Shown here piece by piece: positions 7,383-15,589 of a stretch of DNA of 36,624 nt. The stretch is taken from contig NZ_JAHTIK010000001.1 in the NCBI RefSeq assembly GCF_025655475.1, forward strand, positions 1,416,177-1,452,800, given 5' to 3'. The position numbers and the translations under genes were made by a program. Each line of letters opens with the position of its first letter. The first letter of the stretch is position 1. A model generated the notes under the pieces. That model worked only from the letters and a program-made list of their open reading frames with translations, did no database searches and had not been told where the DNA came from. This stretch comes from Kitasatospora sp. DSM 101779. GTDB taxonomy: Bacteria > Actinomycetota > Actinomycetes > Streptomycetales > Streptomycetaceae.

Positions 7383-8594
7383 ATGCACGCGTTCATGAAC
7401 ATCAAGAAGTCGGCGAAGATCAGCCACGACTTCTGGGAGACCACCACCGAGGCCGGCATGTTCGACATCGTCGCCGCCGGTCTGGGCGACGGCCGGCACC
7501 GGTCGCTCGCCGACGGCCACGAGTTCGTCAACATGTCCTCGTACTCCTACCTCGGCCTCGACACCCATCCGAAGCTCGTCCGCGCCGCGGCCGACGCGGT
7601 GCTCGCCGAGGGCTCGCTCAACACGTCGACCTCCCGGATGCGCATCCGCTTCGCCGCCCTGAGGGATGCCGAGGACGCCCTGTCCGAGCTGTTCGACGTG
7701 GAGGCCGTGACGGTGGCCTCCTGTGCGGCCGCCGCCTGGGCCACCCTGCCCCTGCTCGCCTCCGGCCTGCTCACGGGCGGGACGCCGCCGCTGATGGTGT
7801 TCGACAAGAACGCCCACTTCTGCCTCAACGCGATGAAGGCCAACGTCGCCGACGAGACCGCGGTCGCCACCATCGCCCACAACGACCTGGACGCACTGGA
7901 GGACCTCTGCCGCAGGCACCCCCAGGTCGCGTACGTCGCCGACGGCGTGTACAGCACCGGCGGCCGGGCGCCGGTCGTGGAACTGCTGCGGCTGCAGGAG
8001 AAGTACGGCCTGTTCCTGTTCTTCGACGAGGCCCACGGCATCTCCACGGTCGGGGCCAACGGCCGCGGCGTGGTGCTGGAGGCCATGGGCGCGATCAACG
8101 ACCGGACGCTGATCATCACCTCGCTGAACAAGGGCTTCGGCGCCTCCGGCGGCGCGATCTTCCTGGGCCCCCGTGGCTCGCGGGAACGCCGCGACGTCGC
8201 GCTGCGCAACGGCGGGCCGCTGATGTGGTCCCAGCGGATCAACACGGCCGGCCTCGGGGCCGTGATCGCCTCGGCCGAACTGCACCGCTCCGACGAACTC
8301 GGCCGGCTGCAGAGGCAGTTGCAGCAGAACGTCGACCTGTTCGACAGCCTGCTGCCGACCGCCCTGGCCGGGGACGGGCTGCCCATCCGGTTCGTCGACA
8401 TCGGTTCCGAGGACGCCACCGTGGCACTGGGCCGGGCCCTCCTGGAGCACGGCTACTACGCCTCGCCGATCTTCTTCCCGGTGATCGCCCGCGGCAAGGC
8501 CGGTCTGCGGCTGATGCTCCGCGCCAACATGAGCACGGCGGAGATCGAGGACTTCTGCCACCGGCTCCAGCAGCTGCGGGCCAGCCATGTCTGA
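7383..8594 (+). CDS. PLP-dependent alpha-oxoamine synthase (BioF/KBL/CqsA-like)
   Basis: The 403-residue protein is a class II fold-type I PLP enzyme of the alpha-oxoamine synthase family. Such enzymes condense an amino acid with an acyl thioester, with loss of CO2, to give an alpha-aminoketone. Visible landmarks are FVNMSSYSYLGLDTHP near residue 55, NTSTSRMR, the PLP-pyridine Asp in FFDEAHGIS (D215, H218) and the Schiff-base lysine in SLNKGFGASGG (K250). BioF has a typical length of 380-400. The lysine motif (LNKGFG) differs from the usual T-x-x-KAxG of biotin and 2-amino-3-ketobutyrate enzymes, and no other biotin gene is near, so a specialised acyl or amino acid partner is likely. ATG 7383 follows GGAG. 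The exporter gene starts 8 bases before this stop. Confidence 0.87.
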   Translation: MHAFMNIKKSAKISHDFWETTTEAGMFDIVAAGLGDGRHRSLADGHEFVNMSSYSYLGLDTHPKLVRAAADAVLAEGSLNTSTSRMRIRFAALRDAEDALSELFDVEAVTVASCAAAAWATLPLLASGLLTGGTPPLMVFDKNAHFCLNAMKANVADETAVATIAHNDLDALEDLCRRHPQVAYVADGVYSTGGRAPVVELLRLQEKYGLFLFFDEAHGISTVGANGRGVVLEAMGAINDRTLIITSLNKGFGASGGAIFLGPRGSRERRDVALRNGGPLMWSQRINTAGLGAVIASAELHRSDELGRLQRQLQQNVDLFDSLLPTALAGDGLPIRFVDIGSEDATVALGRALLEHGYYASPIFFPVIARGKAGLRLMLRANMSTAEIEDFCHRLQQLRASHV

Positions 8595-9828
8595 CGAGTC
8601 GCTGCGGACCGCGCTCCGGGCGCAGCCGCCCGCCGAGGCCGCGCCCGGGCCCGAACGGCGCACCCTGCTGGTGGCCTGCCTGCTGGTGTTCATGGCCCAG
8701 ATGGCCACCACCATCTACCTGCCGTCCCTGCCGGCCGTCGAGCACGACCTGGACGTCTCGCGCAGCCTCGCCGCGCTGTCCGTGTCGCTGTTCGTGGTCG
8801 GCGCGGCGGCCCCCGTGGTGTTCTGGGGGCGGGCCGCCGACCGGTACGGCCGGCGGGCGGCGGTGCTGGCCTCGCTGGCCCTCTTCACCGGCTCCAGCGC
8901 ACTGCTCGCGGCCACCGGCTCGGTCACCGTGCTGCTGGTGCTGCGCGCCGTGCAGGGCATCGGTGCGGGTGGCGCCGCCATCGTCGCCCGGATCTTCGTC
9001 CGGGACCTCGGCGGCGGCGACGCGCTCGCCCGCCGGCTGTCGGTGCTGTCCGTCGCGTTCGTGACGGCGCTCGGCGGCGGCCAGTTCCTCGGCGGCCTGA
9101 TCGGCCGGTACGCGGACTGGCGGGCCGGCTTCGCCGTCCTGGCCGCCATCGGTGCGGTGGGTGCGCTCGGTGCGGTCACGCTCCCGCTGGGGCCGGGCCG
9201 CGGCCGGCAGGAGCAGGCCGGCATGGTCCGGATCTACCTGGGCATCCTCGGTGTCCGCCGCTTCCTGCTGCCGACCGTCGCGGGCGGACTCGGGTTCGCC
9301 ACCATCGTCCTGCTCCAGGAGGTGGCGCCCTTCGTGACCCAGCAGCACTTCGGCCTCGGCGCCGGCGAGTACGGCGACCTGGGGCTGCTGTTCGGCCTGG
9401 CGTACTTCGCCGGTGCGATGCTGGTGAACCGGCTGGTCTCCACCGTGGGCTCGTCCTGGCTGATGCGTCTGGGCGCCCTGGTGATGACCGCCTCCGGGCT
9501 GCTGATGGTCGCGCTCTGGCTGGTGCCGGAGCTCTCGGCGACAGCGGCCCTGGTGGTGTTCGTCGCGCTCTACTGCGCCACCACGTTCGGCCAGGCCGCA
9601 CTGTTCCCCAGCAGCATGGCGGTCGCGGTGAGCGCCGTGCCCGAGCACGGCGCCTACGCGGTGGCCCTGTGCGGCTTCCTCGCCCAGTCCATCGCCGGAG
9701 TCGCCTCCACCGCCGCCGTCCTGCTGCACGCCGACCTCGCATGGTCGGCCGTCGCGACCGGCCTCAGCGCCCTGGCCCTGCTCCTGGTCGGCCGGGGTGG
9801 TCCGCGCCCCGCCCGTCCGCGCGCCTGA
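8587..9828 (+). CDS. MFS exporter, Bcr/CflA (DHA1) type
   Basis: The 413-residue membrane protein shows about 12 hydrophobic segments, beginning LLVACLLVFMAQMATTIYLPSLPAVEHDLDV. That P-S-L-P-x-V opening after helix 1 is typical of Bcr/CflA drug exporters. MFS motif A is GRAADRYGRRAAV after helix 2, and LRAVQGIGAGGAAIVARIFVRDL follows in helix 4. It would export a small molecule by proton antiport. The ATG overlaps the end of the oxoamine synthase gene by 8 bases, so translation is coupled; the sensible inference is that it exports the product of this operon or confers self-resistance. Confidence 0.88.
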   Translation: MSDESLRTALRAQPPAEAAPGPERRTLLVACLLVFMAQMATTIYLPSLPAVEHDLDVSRSLAALSVSLFVVGAAAPVVFWGRAADRYGRRAAVLASLALFTGSSALLAATGSVTVLLVLRAVQGIGAGGAAIVARIFVRDLGGGDALARRLSVLSVAFVTALGGGQFLGGLIGRYADWRAGFAVLAAIGAVGALGAVTLPLGPGRGRQEQAGMVRIYLGILGVRRFLLPTVAGGLGFATIVLLQEVAPFVTQQHFGLGAGEYGDLGLLFGLAYFAGAMLVNRLVSTVGSSWLMRLGALVMTASGLLMVALWLVPELSATAALVVFVALYCATTFGQAALFPSSMAVAVSAVPEHGAYAVALCGFLAQSIAGVASTAAVLLHADLAWSAVATGLSALALLLVGRGGPRPARPRA

Positions 9829-9889
9829 CCCGTCGCCCGCCCCGGCCGCCAGGCCCTCTCCCGTACCTCACAGCGATCAGCAAGGTCCG

Positions 9890-11494
9890 ATGACGACACT
9901 CCGCTCCCACCTCGACACCACGTCAGAGACGTTCCGCCGCAACACCGAAGCCTTCGACGCCAAGCGCCGCATCATCGCGGAGGCCCGGGCAGCCGCTCTG
10001 GCCGGCGGCGACGCGAAGGCCCACCGCCGGCACGCCGAACGCGGCAAGCTCACCGCCCGCGAGCGCGTGATGCGCCTGCTGGACCCGGGAACACCGTTCC
10101 TGGAGATCGGGCAACTGGTCGCTCACGACGTCTACGACGAGCCCGTCCCGTCCGCCGCGCTGGTCACCGGTGTCGGCACCGTCGGCGGCCGGCCGACGAT
10201 GGTCTTCGCCAACGACGCGACCGTCAAGGGCGGGACGTACTTCCCGCTCACCGTGCAGAAGCACCTGCGGGCCCAGAAGGTGGCCCGGCAGAACGGCCTG
10301 CCCTGTATCTACCTGGTCGACTCCGGCGGCATCTACCTGCCGCTCCAGGAGGATCTGTTCCCCGACGAGTACCACCTGGGCCGGATGTTCCGGAACATCG
10401 CCGAGATGTCGGCCCTCGGCCTGCCGCAGATCGCCGCGGTGATGGGGTCGTGCACCGCGGGCGGGGCCTACATCCCGGCCATGTGCGACGAGGCGGTGAT
10501 CGTCCGGGGCAACGGCACCATCTTCCTCGGCGGGCCGCAGCTGGTGCGCGCGGCGACCGGCGAGGTGGTGGACGCCGAAACGCTCGGCGGCGCCGATCTG
10601 CACACCCGGGTCACCGGGGTCGCGGACCACATCGCCGAGAACGACGAGCACGCGCTGGAACTCGTCCGGGAGATCGCCGTCCGCAACAGCCGGACGGCGG
10701 TGTCGGGACCGCCCCGCGAGCCGCGCCCGCCGCTCCACGATCCGGCCGAACTGCCCGGCATCATCAGCGCCAGCCTCCGCGAGCACATCCCGGCCCGCGA
10801 GGTGCTGGCCCGGCTGCTCGACGGCAGCGAGTTCACGGAGTACCGCAGCCGCTACGGGCCGACGATCGTCTGCGGCACCGGACACGTCGGCGGCTACCCC
10901 GTCGGCGTGATCATCAACGACGGCGTGCTGTTCCCCGAGAGCGCCCAGAAGGCCGCCAACTTCATCGAACTGTGCGTCCAGCGCGACCTCCCGCTGCTGT
11001 TCCTGCACAACATCAACGGCTTCATGGTGGGCGCCGAGTACGAGGCGGCCGGTATCGCCAAGCACGGCGCCAAGCTGGTCAACGCGGTCTCCTGCGCCAA
11101 GGTGCCCAAGTTCAGCCTGGTGATCGGCGGCAGCTTCGGCGCCGGCAACTTCGCCATGTGCGGCCGCTCGATGGGCCCGCGGATGATGGCCATGTGGCCG
11201 AGCGCCAAGTCGACCGCGGTGGGCGGCGAGCAGACCGCGACCGTGATGGCGCTGATCCGCGGCGACCAGCTCGCCAAGGAGGGCCGGACCCTCTCCGCCG
11301 AGGAGGAGGAGTCCATCAAGCGGCCGATCATCGACACCTACGAGCGCCAGTCGCACCCGCTGTACTACGCGGCCCGGATGTGGGTGGACGCCGTGGTGGA
11401 CCCGACCGACACCCGCGAGTGGCTGACGCTGTGCCTGGCGATGGCCGCCGACGGACCCCAGCAGGAGACGCGCTTCGGCGTGTTCAGGATGTGA
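9890..11494 (+). CDS. acyl-CoA carboxylase beta subunit, 3-methylcrotonyl/geranyl-CoA carboxylase type
   Basis: The 534-residue carboxyltransferase has the two crotonase-like halves of the family. Diagnostic segments are FANDATVKGGTYFPLTVQKHLR, GRMFRNIAEMSALGLPQIAAVMGSCTAGGAY, IFLGGPQLVRAATGEVV and the C-terminal TRFGVFRM. These match methylcrotonyl-CoA or geranyl-CoA carboxylase beta subunits better than actinobacterial propionyl/acetyl-CoA AccB/PccB. It transfers CO2 from carboxybiotin to an acyl-CoA or enoyl-CoA. The start is ATG 9890 (MTTLRSHLD) with AAGG just upstream; the longer frame from 9797 overlaps the exporter and is rejected. Its TGA overlaps the ATG of the alpha subunit gene. 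The substrate may be the CoA ester used by the oxoamine synthase of this operon, or the genes may serve leucine catabolism. Confidence 0.9.
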   Translation: MTTLRSHLDTTSETFRRNTEAFDAKRRIIAEARAAALAGGDAKAHRRHAERGKLTARERVMRLLDPGTPFLEIGQLVAHDVYDEPVPSAALVTGVGTVGGRPTMVFANDATVKGGTYFPLTVQKHLRAQKVARQNGLPCIYLVDSGGIYLPLQEDLFPDEYHLGRMFRNIAEMSALGLPQIAAVMGSCTAGGAYIPAMCDEAVIVRGNGTIFLGGPQLVRAATGEVVDAETLGGADLHTRVTGVADHIAENDEHALELVREIAVRNSRTAVSGPPREPRPPLHDPAELPGIISASLREHIPAREVLARLLDGSEFTEYRSRYGPTIVCGTGHVGGYPVGVIINDGVLFPESAQKAANFIELCVQRDLPLLFLHNINGFMVGAEYEAAGIAKHGAKLVNAVSCAKVPKFSLVIGGSFGAGNFAMCGRSMGPRMMAMWPSAKSTAVGGEQTATVMALIRGDQLAKEGRTLSAEEEESIKRPIIDTYERQSHPLYYAARMWVDAVVDPTDTREWLTLCLAMAADGPQQETRFGVFRM

Positions 11495-13464
11495 TGACGA
11501 TGCTGAAACGAGTTCTGATCGCCAACCGCGGCGAGATCGCCCGCCGGATCGCCCGGACCTGCCGCCGCCTCGGCATCGAGTACGTCGCCGTCCACTCCGA
11601 CGCCGACCGCTCGGCCGCCCACCTGGAGGGCGCGGTCGACACCGTCCGGCTCGGCCCCGGCCCCGCCGCCGACAGCTACCTGCGGATCGAGGCGCTGATC
11701 GACGCGGCGCTGCGCACCGGTTGCGACTCCGTGCACCCCGGCTACGGGTTCCTCTCCGAGAGCCCGGCGTTCGCGGCGGCCGTCGCCGAGGCCGGCCTGG
11801 TCCTGATCGGTCCGGACGCGGCGATGATTGCCGCCATGGGCGACAAGGCCACCGCCCGCGAGCTGATGGCCGCCGCCGGAGTGCCGGTGCTGCCGGGCTC
11901 CGGGCACGCCACCGAGTCGCCGGAGCAGCTGGCCGCCGACGCCGAGCGGATCGGCTACCCGGTGATCCTCAAGCCGGTCGCCGGCGGCGGGGGCAAGGGC
12001 ATGCAGGTGGTCGACCACCCCGACCGGCTGGCCGAGGCGGTGGCCGCGGCCGTCCGGCTCGGCCGCAGCAGCTTCGGCGACGGCCGGCTGCTCGCCGAGC
12101 GCTACGTCCCGCGTCCGCGCCACATCGAGGTCCAGGTCTTCGGGGACACCCACGGATCGGTGGTGCACCTCTTCGAGCGGGAGTGCTCGCTCCAGCGCCG
12201 CCACCAGAAGATCGTGGAGGAGGCGCCGGCGGCGGGCCTGCCGGTCGGGGTGCGCAAGGCGCTGCTGGACGCGGCCGTCCGCGGCGCCGAGGCGCTCGGC
12301 TACGTGAACGCCGGCACCTTCGAGTTCATCCTCGACACCGACGACCGGTTCTACTTCCTGGAGGCCAACACCCGGCTCCAGGTCGAACATCCCGTCACCG
12401 AGGAGATCACCGGCGTCGACCTGGTGGAGTGGCAGCTGCGGGTCGCCGCCGGGGAGCGCCTGCCGCTCGCCCAGCACGAGATCACCGCCACCGGCCACGC
12501 CGTCGAGTGCCGTGTCTACGCCGAGGACCCGGACGAGGCCTTCCGGCCCGCACCCGGCCGGGCGGCGCCCGTCGAGTGGCCGACCGGCGTCCGCGTCGAG
12601 GCCGCCTTCGACCGGGTGGGCGAGGTCTCCGCCTTCTACGACCCGATGATCGCCAAACTGGTGGCGCACGGGCCGGACCGTGTGGCGGCGCTGAACACCC
12701 TCGCCCGCGCGCTGCGGGACACCGCCGTCGTCGGCCTGACGACCAATCTGGGCTTCCTCGGCGACCTGCTGCGCGACCGCCGGGTGGTCGCCGGGCGCCT
12801 CGACACCCACCTGGTCGACGAGTTCGTCGCGGAGACCGGCCGGGTCGAACGCGCCTGGCGGGCCGCCGCGTGCGCCGCGGCCATGGAGGTGCCGGCTCTG
12901 GCCGGAGGTCCGGCCTCGCCGTGGCACGGCACCGCCGGCGCGCTCGACCGGGACGCACTGGACCCGGTCGCCCCGCTCGGCCGGGTGGTGACCCGCGACG
13001 CCCGGCGGGAGTGGGAGGCCAGGCTCACCGAGGTCCGGCCCGGCCGGGTCCGCGGCGCCGTCGACGGACGGTTCTTCGACCTCACCGTCACCCACCGGGA
13101 CGGGCTGTACCGGGGCACGCTCGGCGACCGTGCATGGTCGGGGGTCCGGACGCCCACCGGCTTCGAGATCACCGTGGACGGGTACCGCACCGCCCTCGCG
13201 GTTCCGACCTTCGCCCGGGGCGACGCGGACGCCGTCGGCAACGAGGTGAAGTCGACCATGCCGGGGGCGGTCGTCGGCCTGCCGTGTGCGGTGGGGGACC
13301 GGGTCGAGGAAGGGGACGTCCTGGTCATCGTCGAGGCGATGAAGATGGAGAACCGCATCCTCGCGCCCTTCTCGGGCGTGGTGGCCGAGGTCAGGTGCAC
13401 CCTGCACGGCCTCGTGACGGCCGACCAGACGCTGGTGGTGCTGGCTGACGACGCGGAGGGCTGA
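11494..13464 (+). CDS. acyl-CoA carboxylase alpha subunit (biotin carboxylase plus BCCP)
   Basis: The 656-residue protein begins MTMLKRVLIANRGEIARRIARTCRRLG, the standard biotin carboxylase N-terminus. It continues with HPGYGFLSESPAFA, the ATP-grasp glycine loop PVAGGGGKGMQVV, ERECSLQRRHQKIVEEAP, and FLEANTRLQVEHPVTEEITGVDLVEWQL. A less conserved BT-like region follows, and the C-terminal biotinyl domain has EAMKMEN with the biotin lysine at about K617. The length agrees with methylcrotonyl-type alpha subunits. ATG 11494 shares its A with the TGA of the beta gene; ATG 11500 is an alternative start two codons later. It carboxylates its own biotin with ATP and bicarbonate for the beta subunit and is the last gene of the operon. 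Confidence 0.92.
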   Translation: MTMLKRVLIANRGEIARRIARTCRRLGIEYVAVHSDADRSAAHLEGAVDTVRLGPGPAADSYLRIEALIDAALRTGCDSVHPGYGFLSESPAFAAAVAEAGLVLIGPDAAMIAAMGDKATARELMAAAGVPVLPGSGHATESPEQLAADAERIGYPVILKPVAGGGGKGMQVVDHPDRLAEAVAAAVRLGRSSFGDGRLLAERYVPRPRHIEVQVFGDTHGSVVHLFERECSLQRRHQKIVEEAPAAGLPVGVRKALLDAAVRGAEALGYVNAGTFEFILDTDDRFYFLEANTRLQVEHPVTEEITGVDLVEWQLRVAAGERLPLAQHEITATGHAVECRVYAEDPDEAFRPAPGRAAPVEWPTGVRVEAAFDRVGEVSAFYDPMIAKLVAHGPDRVAALNTLARALRDTAVVGLTTNLGFLGDLLRDRRVVAGRLDTHLVDEFVAETGRVERAWRAAACAAAMEVPALAGGPASPWHGTAGALDRDALDPVAPLGRVVTRDARREWEARLTEVRPGRVRGAVDGRFFDLTVTHRDGLYRGTLGDRAWSGVRTPTGFEITVDGYRTALAVPTFARGDADAVGNEVKSTMPGAVVGLPCAVGDRVEEGDVLVIVEAMKMENRILAPFSGVVAEVRCTLHGLVTADQTLVVLADDAEG

Positions 13465-13496
13465 CCGGAGGCCGGGGCCTGCCGGAGGTCGGCCCG

Positions 13497-13528
13497 GGGC
13501 GTGGACCGGTCCGGACCGGTCCACGCCC
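13497..13528. terminator. 32-bp perfect palindrome ending the acyl-CoA operon
   Basis: The sequence is an uninterrupted palindrome built of GGGCGT, then GGACCGGTCC twice, then ACGCCC, sharing bases at the joins; its centre is 13512/13513. It lies 33 bases after the alpha subunit stop. As RNA it folds into a very stable hairpin, and as DNA it could form a cruciform or bind a dimeric protein. Terminator function is inferred from position and stability; no T run follows. Confidence 0.65.
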
Positions 13529-13781
13529 GCCGTGCGCTCGACCACCACCTCGGGAAGGGCGAGGACGCGGAACCCGTGGGTCGCCGGGTCCACCGCGGGA
13601 CGAGCTCCCGCCACTGACGCCACGTCAGCCATCCACCGCTCCGGCGGCTCCCGGGCTCCGGTTCCATCCCGCGCCCGCCGGCCCCGGCCCCGCACCCGGA
13701 CCCGGACCCGCCCAAAGTGCCCATGCCAATCCGGCATGCGGAACGGCCGCCAGGCGCCGCCATCCGTTCCCCGCCGAACCC

Positions 13782-13811
13782 TTGACACGCAGGGGACGGT
13801 GCCAGCAAGGT
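13782..13811 (+). promoter_or_regulatory. promoter TTGACA-18-CAAGGT of the sugar-binding protein gene
   Basis: A consensus -35 TTGACA (13782-13787) and a Streptomyces-like -10 CAAGGT (13806-13811) are separated by 18 bases. The predicted start point falls inside the operator at 13814-13827, giving a leader of about 70 bases before ATG 13891. Confidence 0.7.
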
Positions 13812-13813
13812 CC

Positions 13814-13827
13814 TGGGAGCGCTCCCA
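13814..13827. promoter_or_regulatory. CebR-type operator TGGGAGCGCTCCCA
   Basis: This perfect 14-bp palindrome is identical to the published CebR operator that controls cellobiose/cellotriose uptake in Streptomyces. It starts two bases after the -10 element, the classical place for a LacI-family repressor to block transcription. Confidence 0.85.
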
Positions 13828-13890
13828 CAGGGTGTTCCCTAGGGCCGGTGGGGCGCCTCCCACCCGCTCTGTCAGTGAACGAGGCACCAC

Positions 13891-15294
13891 ATGCCAGGTA
13901 CCAGACGCTGCGCGACCGGCTCCCCCGCCGTGGCCGTATCCGGACGCCGGACGAGCCGCACGCCCGGGGGCGTCGAAGAACCCCGCCGCCGACGACTGCT
14001 CAGGGCGGCCGCCGCGCTGGGCTGTGCGGCGCTCGCCCTGACCGCGTGCAGCAGCGGGCCGGTCTCCGCACCGCAGTCCGAGTCCCCGTTCGGCGAGACC
14101 GTCACCCTCAAGGTGGGGACCTTCGGCTCGTTCGGCTACCGCGAGGCCGGGCTGTACGCGGACTACATGGCCAAGCACCCGGAGATCGTCGTCACCGAGG
14201 CGGCCACCCAGGACAGCGAGGAGTACTGGGCGGACCTCATCGAGGGGCTCAACGGGCAGGGCGGCAAGCCGCTGTCCGACATCCAGGCCGTGGAGGTCGG
14301 CTACATCTCCGAGGCCACCGGCCCGCTCGCCGACCGGTTCACCGACCTGCAGACGGCCCCCGGGGTGCACTCCTCGGCCTGGCTGCCGTGGAAGTCCGCC
14401 CAGGCCACCGCCCCCTCGGGCGCGCTGGTCGGGCTCGGCACCGACACCGGGCCGATGGCCGTCTGCTACCGCAAGGACCTCTTCCAGAAGGCCGGGCTCC
14501 CGTCCGACCGCGAGGCGGTGGGCCGGCTGTGGGCGGGCGACTGGTCGAAGTTCGTGGACGTCGGCCGCCGCTACAAGGCGCACGCACCGGCCAGGACGAC
14601 GTTCACCGACTCGGCCGGCGGGCTGTTCAACGCCGTGCTGTCCAGCCAGCCCGAGCAGTACTCGAACACCCGGGGCGAACTCGTCTACGAGGACAGCCCC
14701 GGGGTGAAGAAGGCCTGGGACCTGTCGGTGTCCGCGGCCCGTTCCGGACTCACCAGCGGGCTCAAGCAGTTCAGCCCCGAATGGAACCAGTCGCTGTACC
14801 TCTCCGGATTCGCGACGATCGTCTGCCCGTCCTGGATGACCGGCGTGATCAGCAAGTACGCCGGCGACCGCGGCGAGGGCCTGTGGGACATCGCGCCCGC
14901 ACCGGCCGCCGGCAACTGGGGCGGTGCCTTCCTCACCGTGCCGAAGGCCGGCAAGCACCAGAAGGAGGCCGCCGCGCTGGCCGCCTGGCTGACCGCCCCG
15001 GAGCAGCAGGCCAAGGTGTTCGCCGCGACCGGCAACCTGCCGTCGGCCATGGCCGCGCTGGCGTCGCCGGCCGTCCAGGACGCCACCAACCCGTACTTCA
15101 ACAACGCCCCCACCGGGCGGATCTACGCCAACGCCGCCCGCACGGTGCTCCCCGCCCCGATCGGGCGGCTGGACGGCACGGTCAAGGCCGTTATCAGCGA
15201 CGTCGCCCTGGTGGACATCGCGCGCAACGGCACGGATCCCAAGAAGGCCTGGAACGGCGTGGTGAAGCAGATCGCCGAGAAGACCGGCGGCTGA
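13891..15294 (+). CDS. extracellular sugar-binding lipoprotein of a CUT1 ABC transporter, CebE-like
   Basis: The 467-residue protein has a long arginine-rich N-terminus, a hydrophobic signal segment LLRAAAALGCAALALTAC and a lipobox ending at Cys, so it should be a membrane-anchored lipoprotein; the preceding RRRR may direct Tat export. The mature part resembles solute-binding family 1 proteins: LKVGTFGSFGYREAGLYADYM, then SDIQAVEVGYISEATGPLADRF, then ALVGLGTDTGPMAVCYRKDLF, and an end region LTAPEQQAKVFAATGNLPS. The DIQAVEVGYI region recalls cellobiose-binding CebE proteins. GAGG at 13881 serves ATG 13891. The CebR-type box in its promoter supports cello-oligosaccharide or related glucan uptake. 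No permease or ATPase gene lies beside it, so it must borrow a permease encoded elsewhere. Confidence 0.87.
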   Translation: MPGTRRCATGSPAVAVSGRRTSRTPGGVEEPRRRRLLRAAAALGCAALALTACSSGPVSAPQSESPFGETVTLKVGTFGSFGYREAGLYADYMAKHPEIVVTEAATQDSEEYWADLIEGLNGQGGKPLSDIQAVEVGYISEATGPLADRFTDLQTAPGVHSSAWLPWKSAQATAPSGALVGLGTDTGPMAVCYRKDLFQKAGLPSDREAVGRLWAGDWSKFVDVGRRYKAHAPARTTFTDSAGGLFNAVLSSQPEQYSNTRGELVYEDSPGVKKAWDLSVSAARSGLTSGLKQFSPEWNQSLYLSGFATIVCPSWMTGVISKYAGDRGEGLWDIAPAPAAGNWGGAFLTVPKAGKHQKEAAALAAWLTAPEQQAKVFAATGNLPSAMAALASPAVQDATNPYFNNAPTGRIYANAARTVLPAPIGRLDGTVKAVISDVALVDIARNGTDPKKAWNGVVKQIAEKTGG

Positions 15295-15589
15295 CGGGGC
15301 GGGGACCTGCGGGGCACCCCCGCGCCGGTGCATGGGAGCGCTCCCGTATGCTGGACACAGCTCGGTTCCGCACCACCCCCGCGGCGCGGGACCGGGCTCC
15401 CGTGGCCGTCCGGCCCTCCCCCGGCCGGACGGCGCCGTCCCGGCCTGCGGCCGCCAGGTGCATGTGGGGCACCTCCCGGCCGCGGGCCGGCCCACCCCCG
15501 ACCCGCCCGTCTCCCGCCGGTCTCCCCCGGCACCGGCCGGTACGGGGATCGGGCAGCACCCGTGCCGCGGCGGCGTCGTTGGTACCGGT
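15295..15589 (+). other. 295-base region downstream of the binding-protein gene
   Basis: An ATG-initiated frame at 15348-15593 gives an arginine- and proline-rich translation without homology features; I treat it as non-coding. The region contains the second CebR-like box (15333-15346) followed at once by TATGCT (15347-15352), a possible -10. A matching -35 is weak. Confidence 0.4.
15333..15346. promoter_or_regulatory. second CebR-like operator TGGGAGCGCTCCCG
   Basis: It matches the 14-bp CebR palindrome at 13 positions and keeps the GGGAGCGCTCCC core. It lies 38 bases after the binding-protein stop, so it could control a promoter reading into the small gene at 15590, act as a second site for looping, or block read-through. 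Confidence 0.7.

Noticed and set aside
7383..8594. Naming the oxoamine synthase bioF
   Set aside because: No bioA, bioB or bioD lies near and the lysine motif differs from BioF; the operon context points elsewhere.
9890..13464. Calling the carboxylase an acetyl- or propionyl-CoA carboxylase for fatty acid supply
   Set aside because: Beta subunit motifs (FANDATVKGGTYFPLTVQK, GRMFRNIAEMSA, TRFGVFRM) fit the methylcrotonyl/geranyl-CoA type instead.
13891..15294. Assigning the symbol cebE
   Set aside because: The operator and partial motif similarity support relatedness, but the permease genes are missing, so it may be a paralogue.
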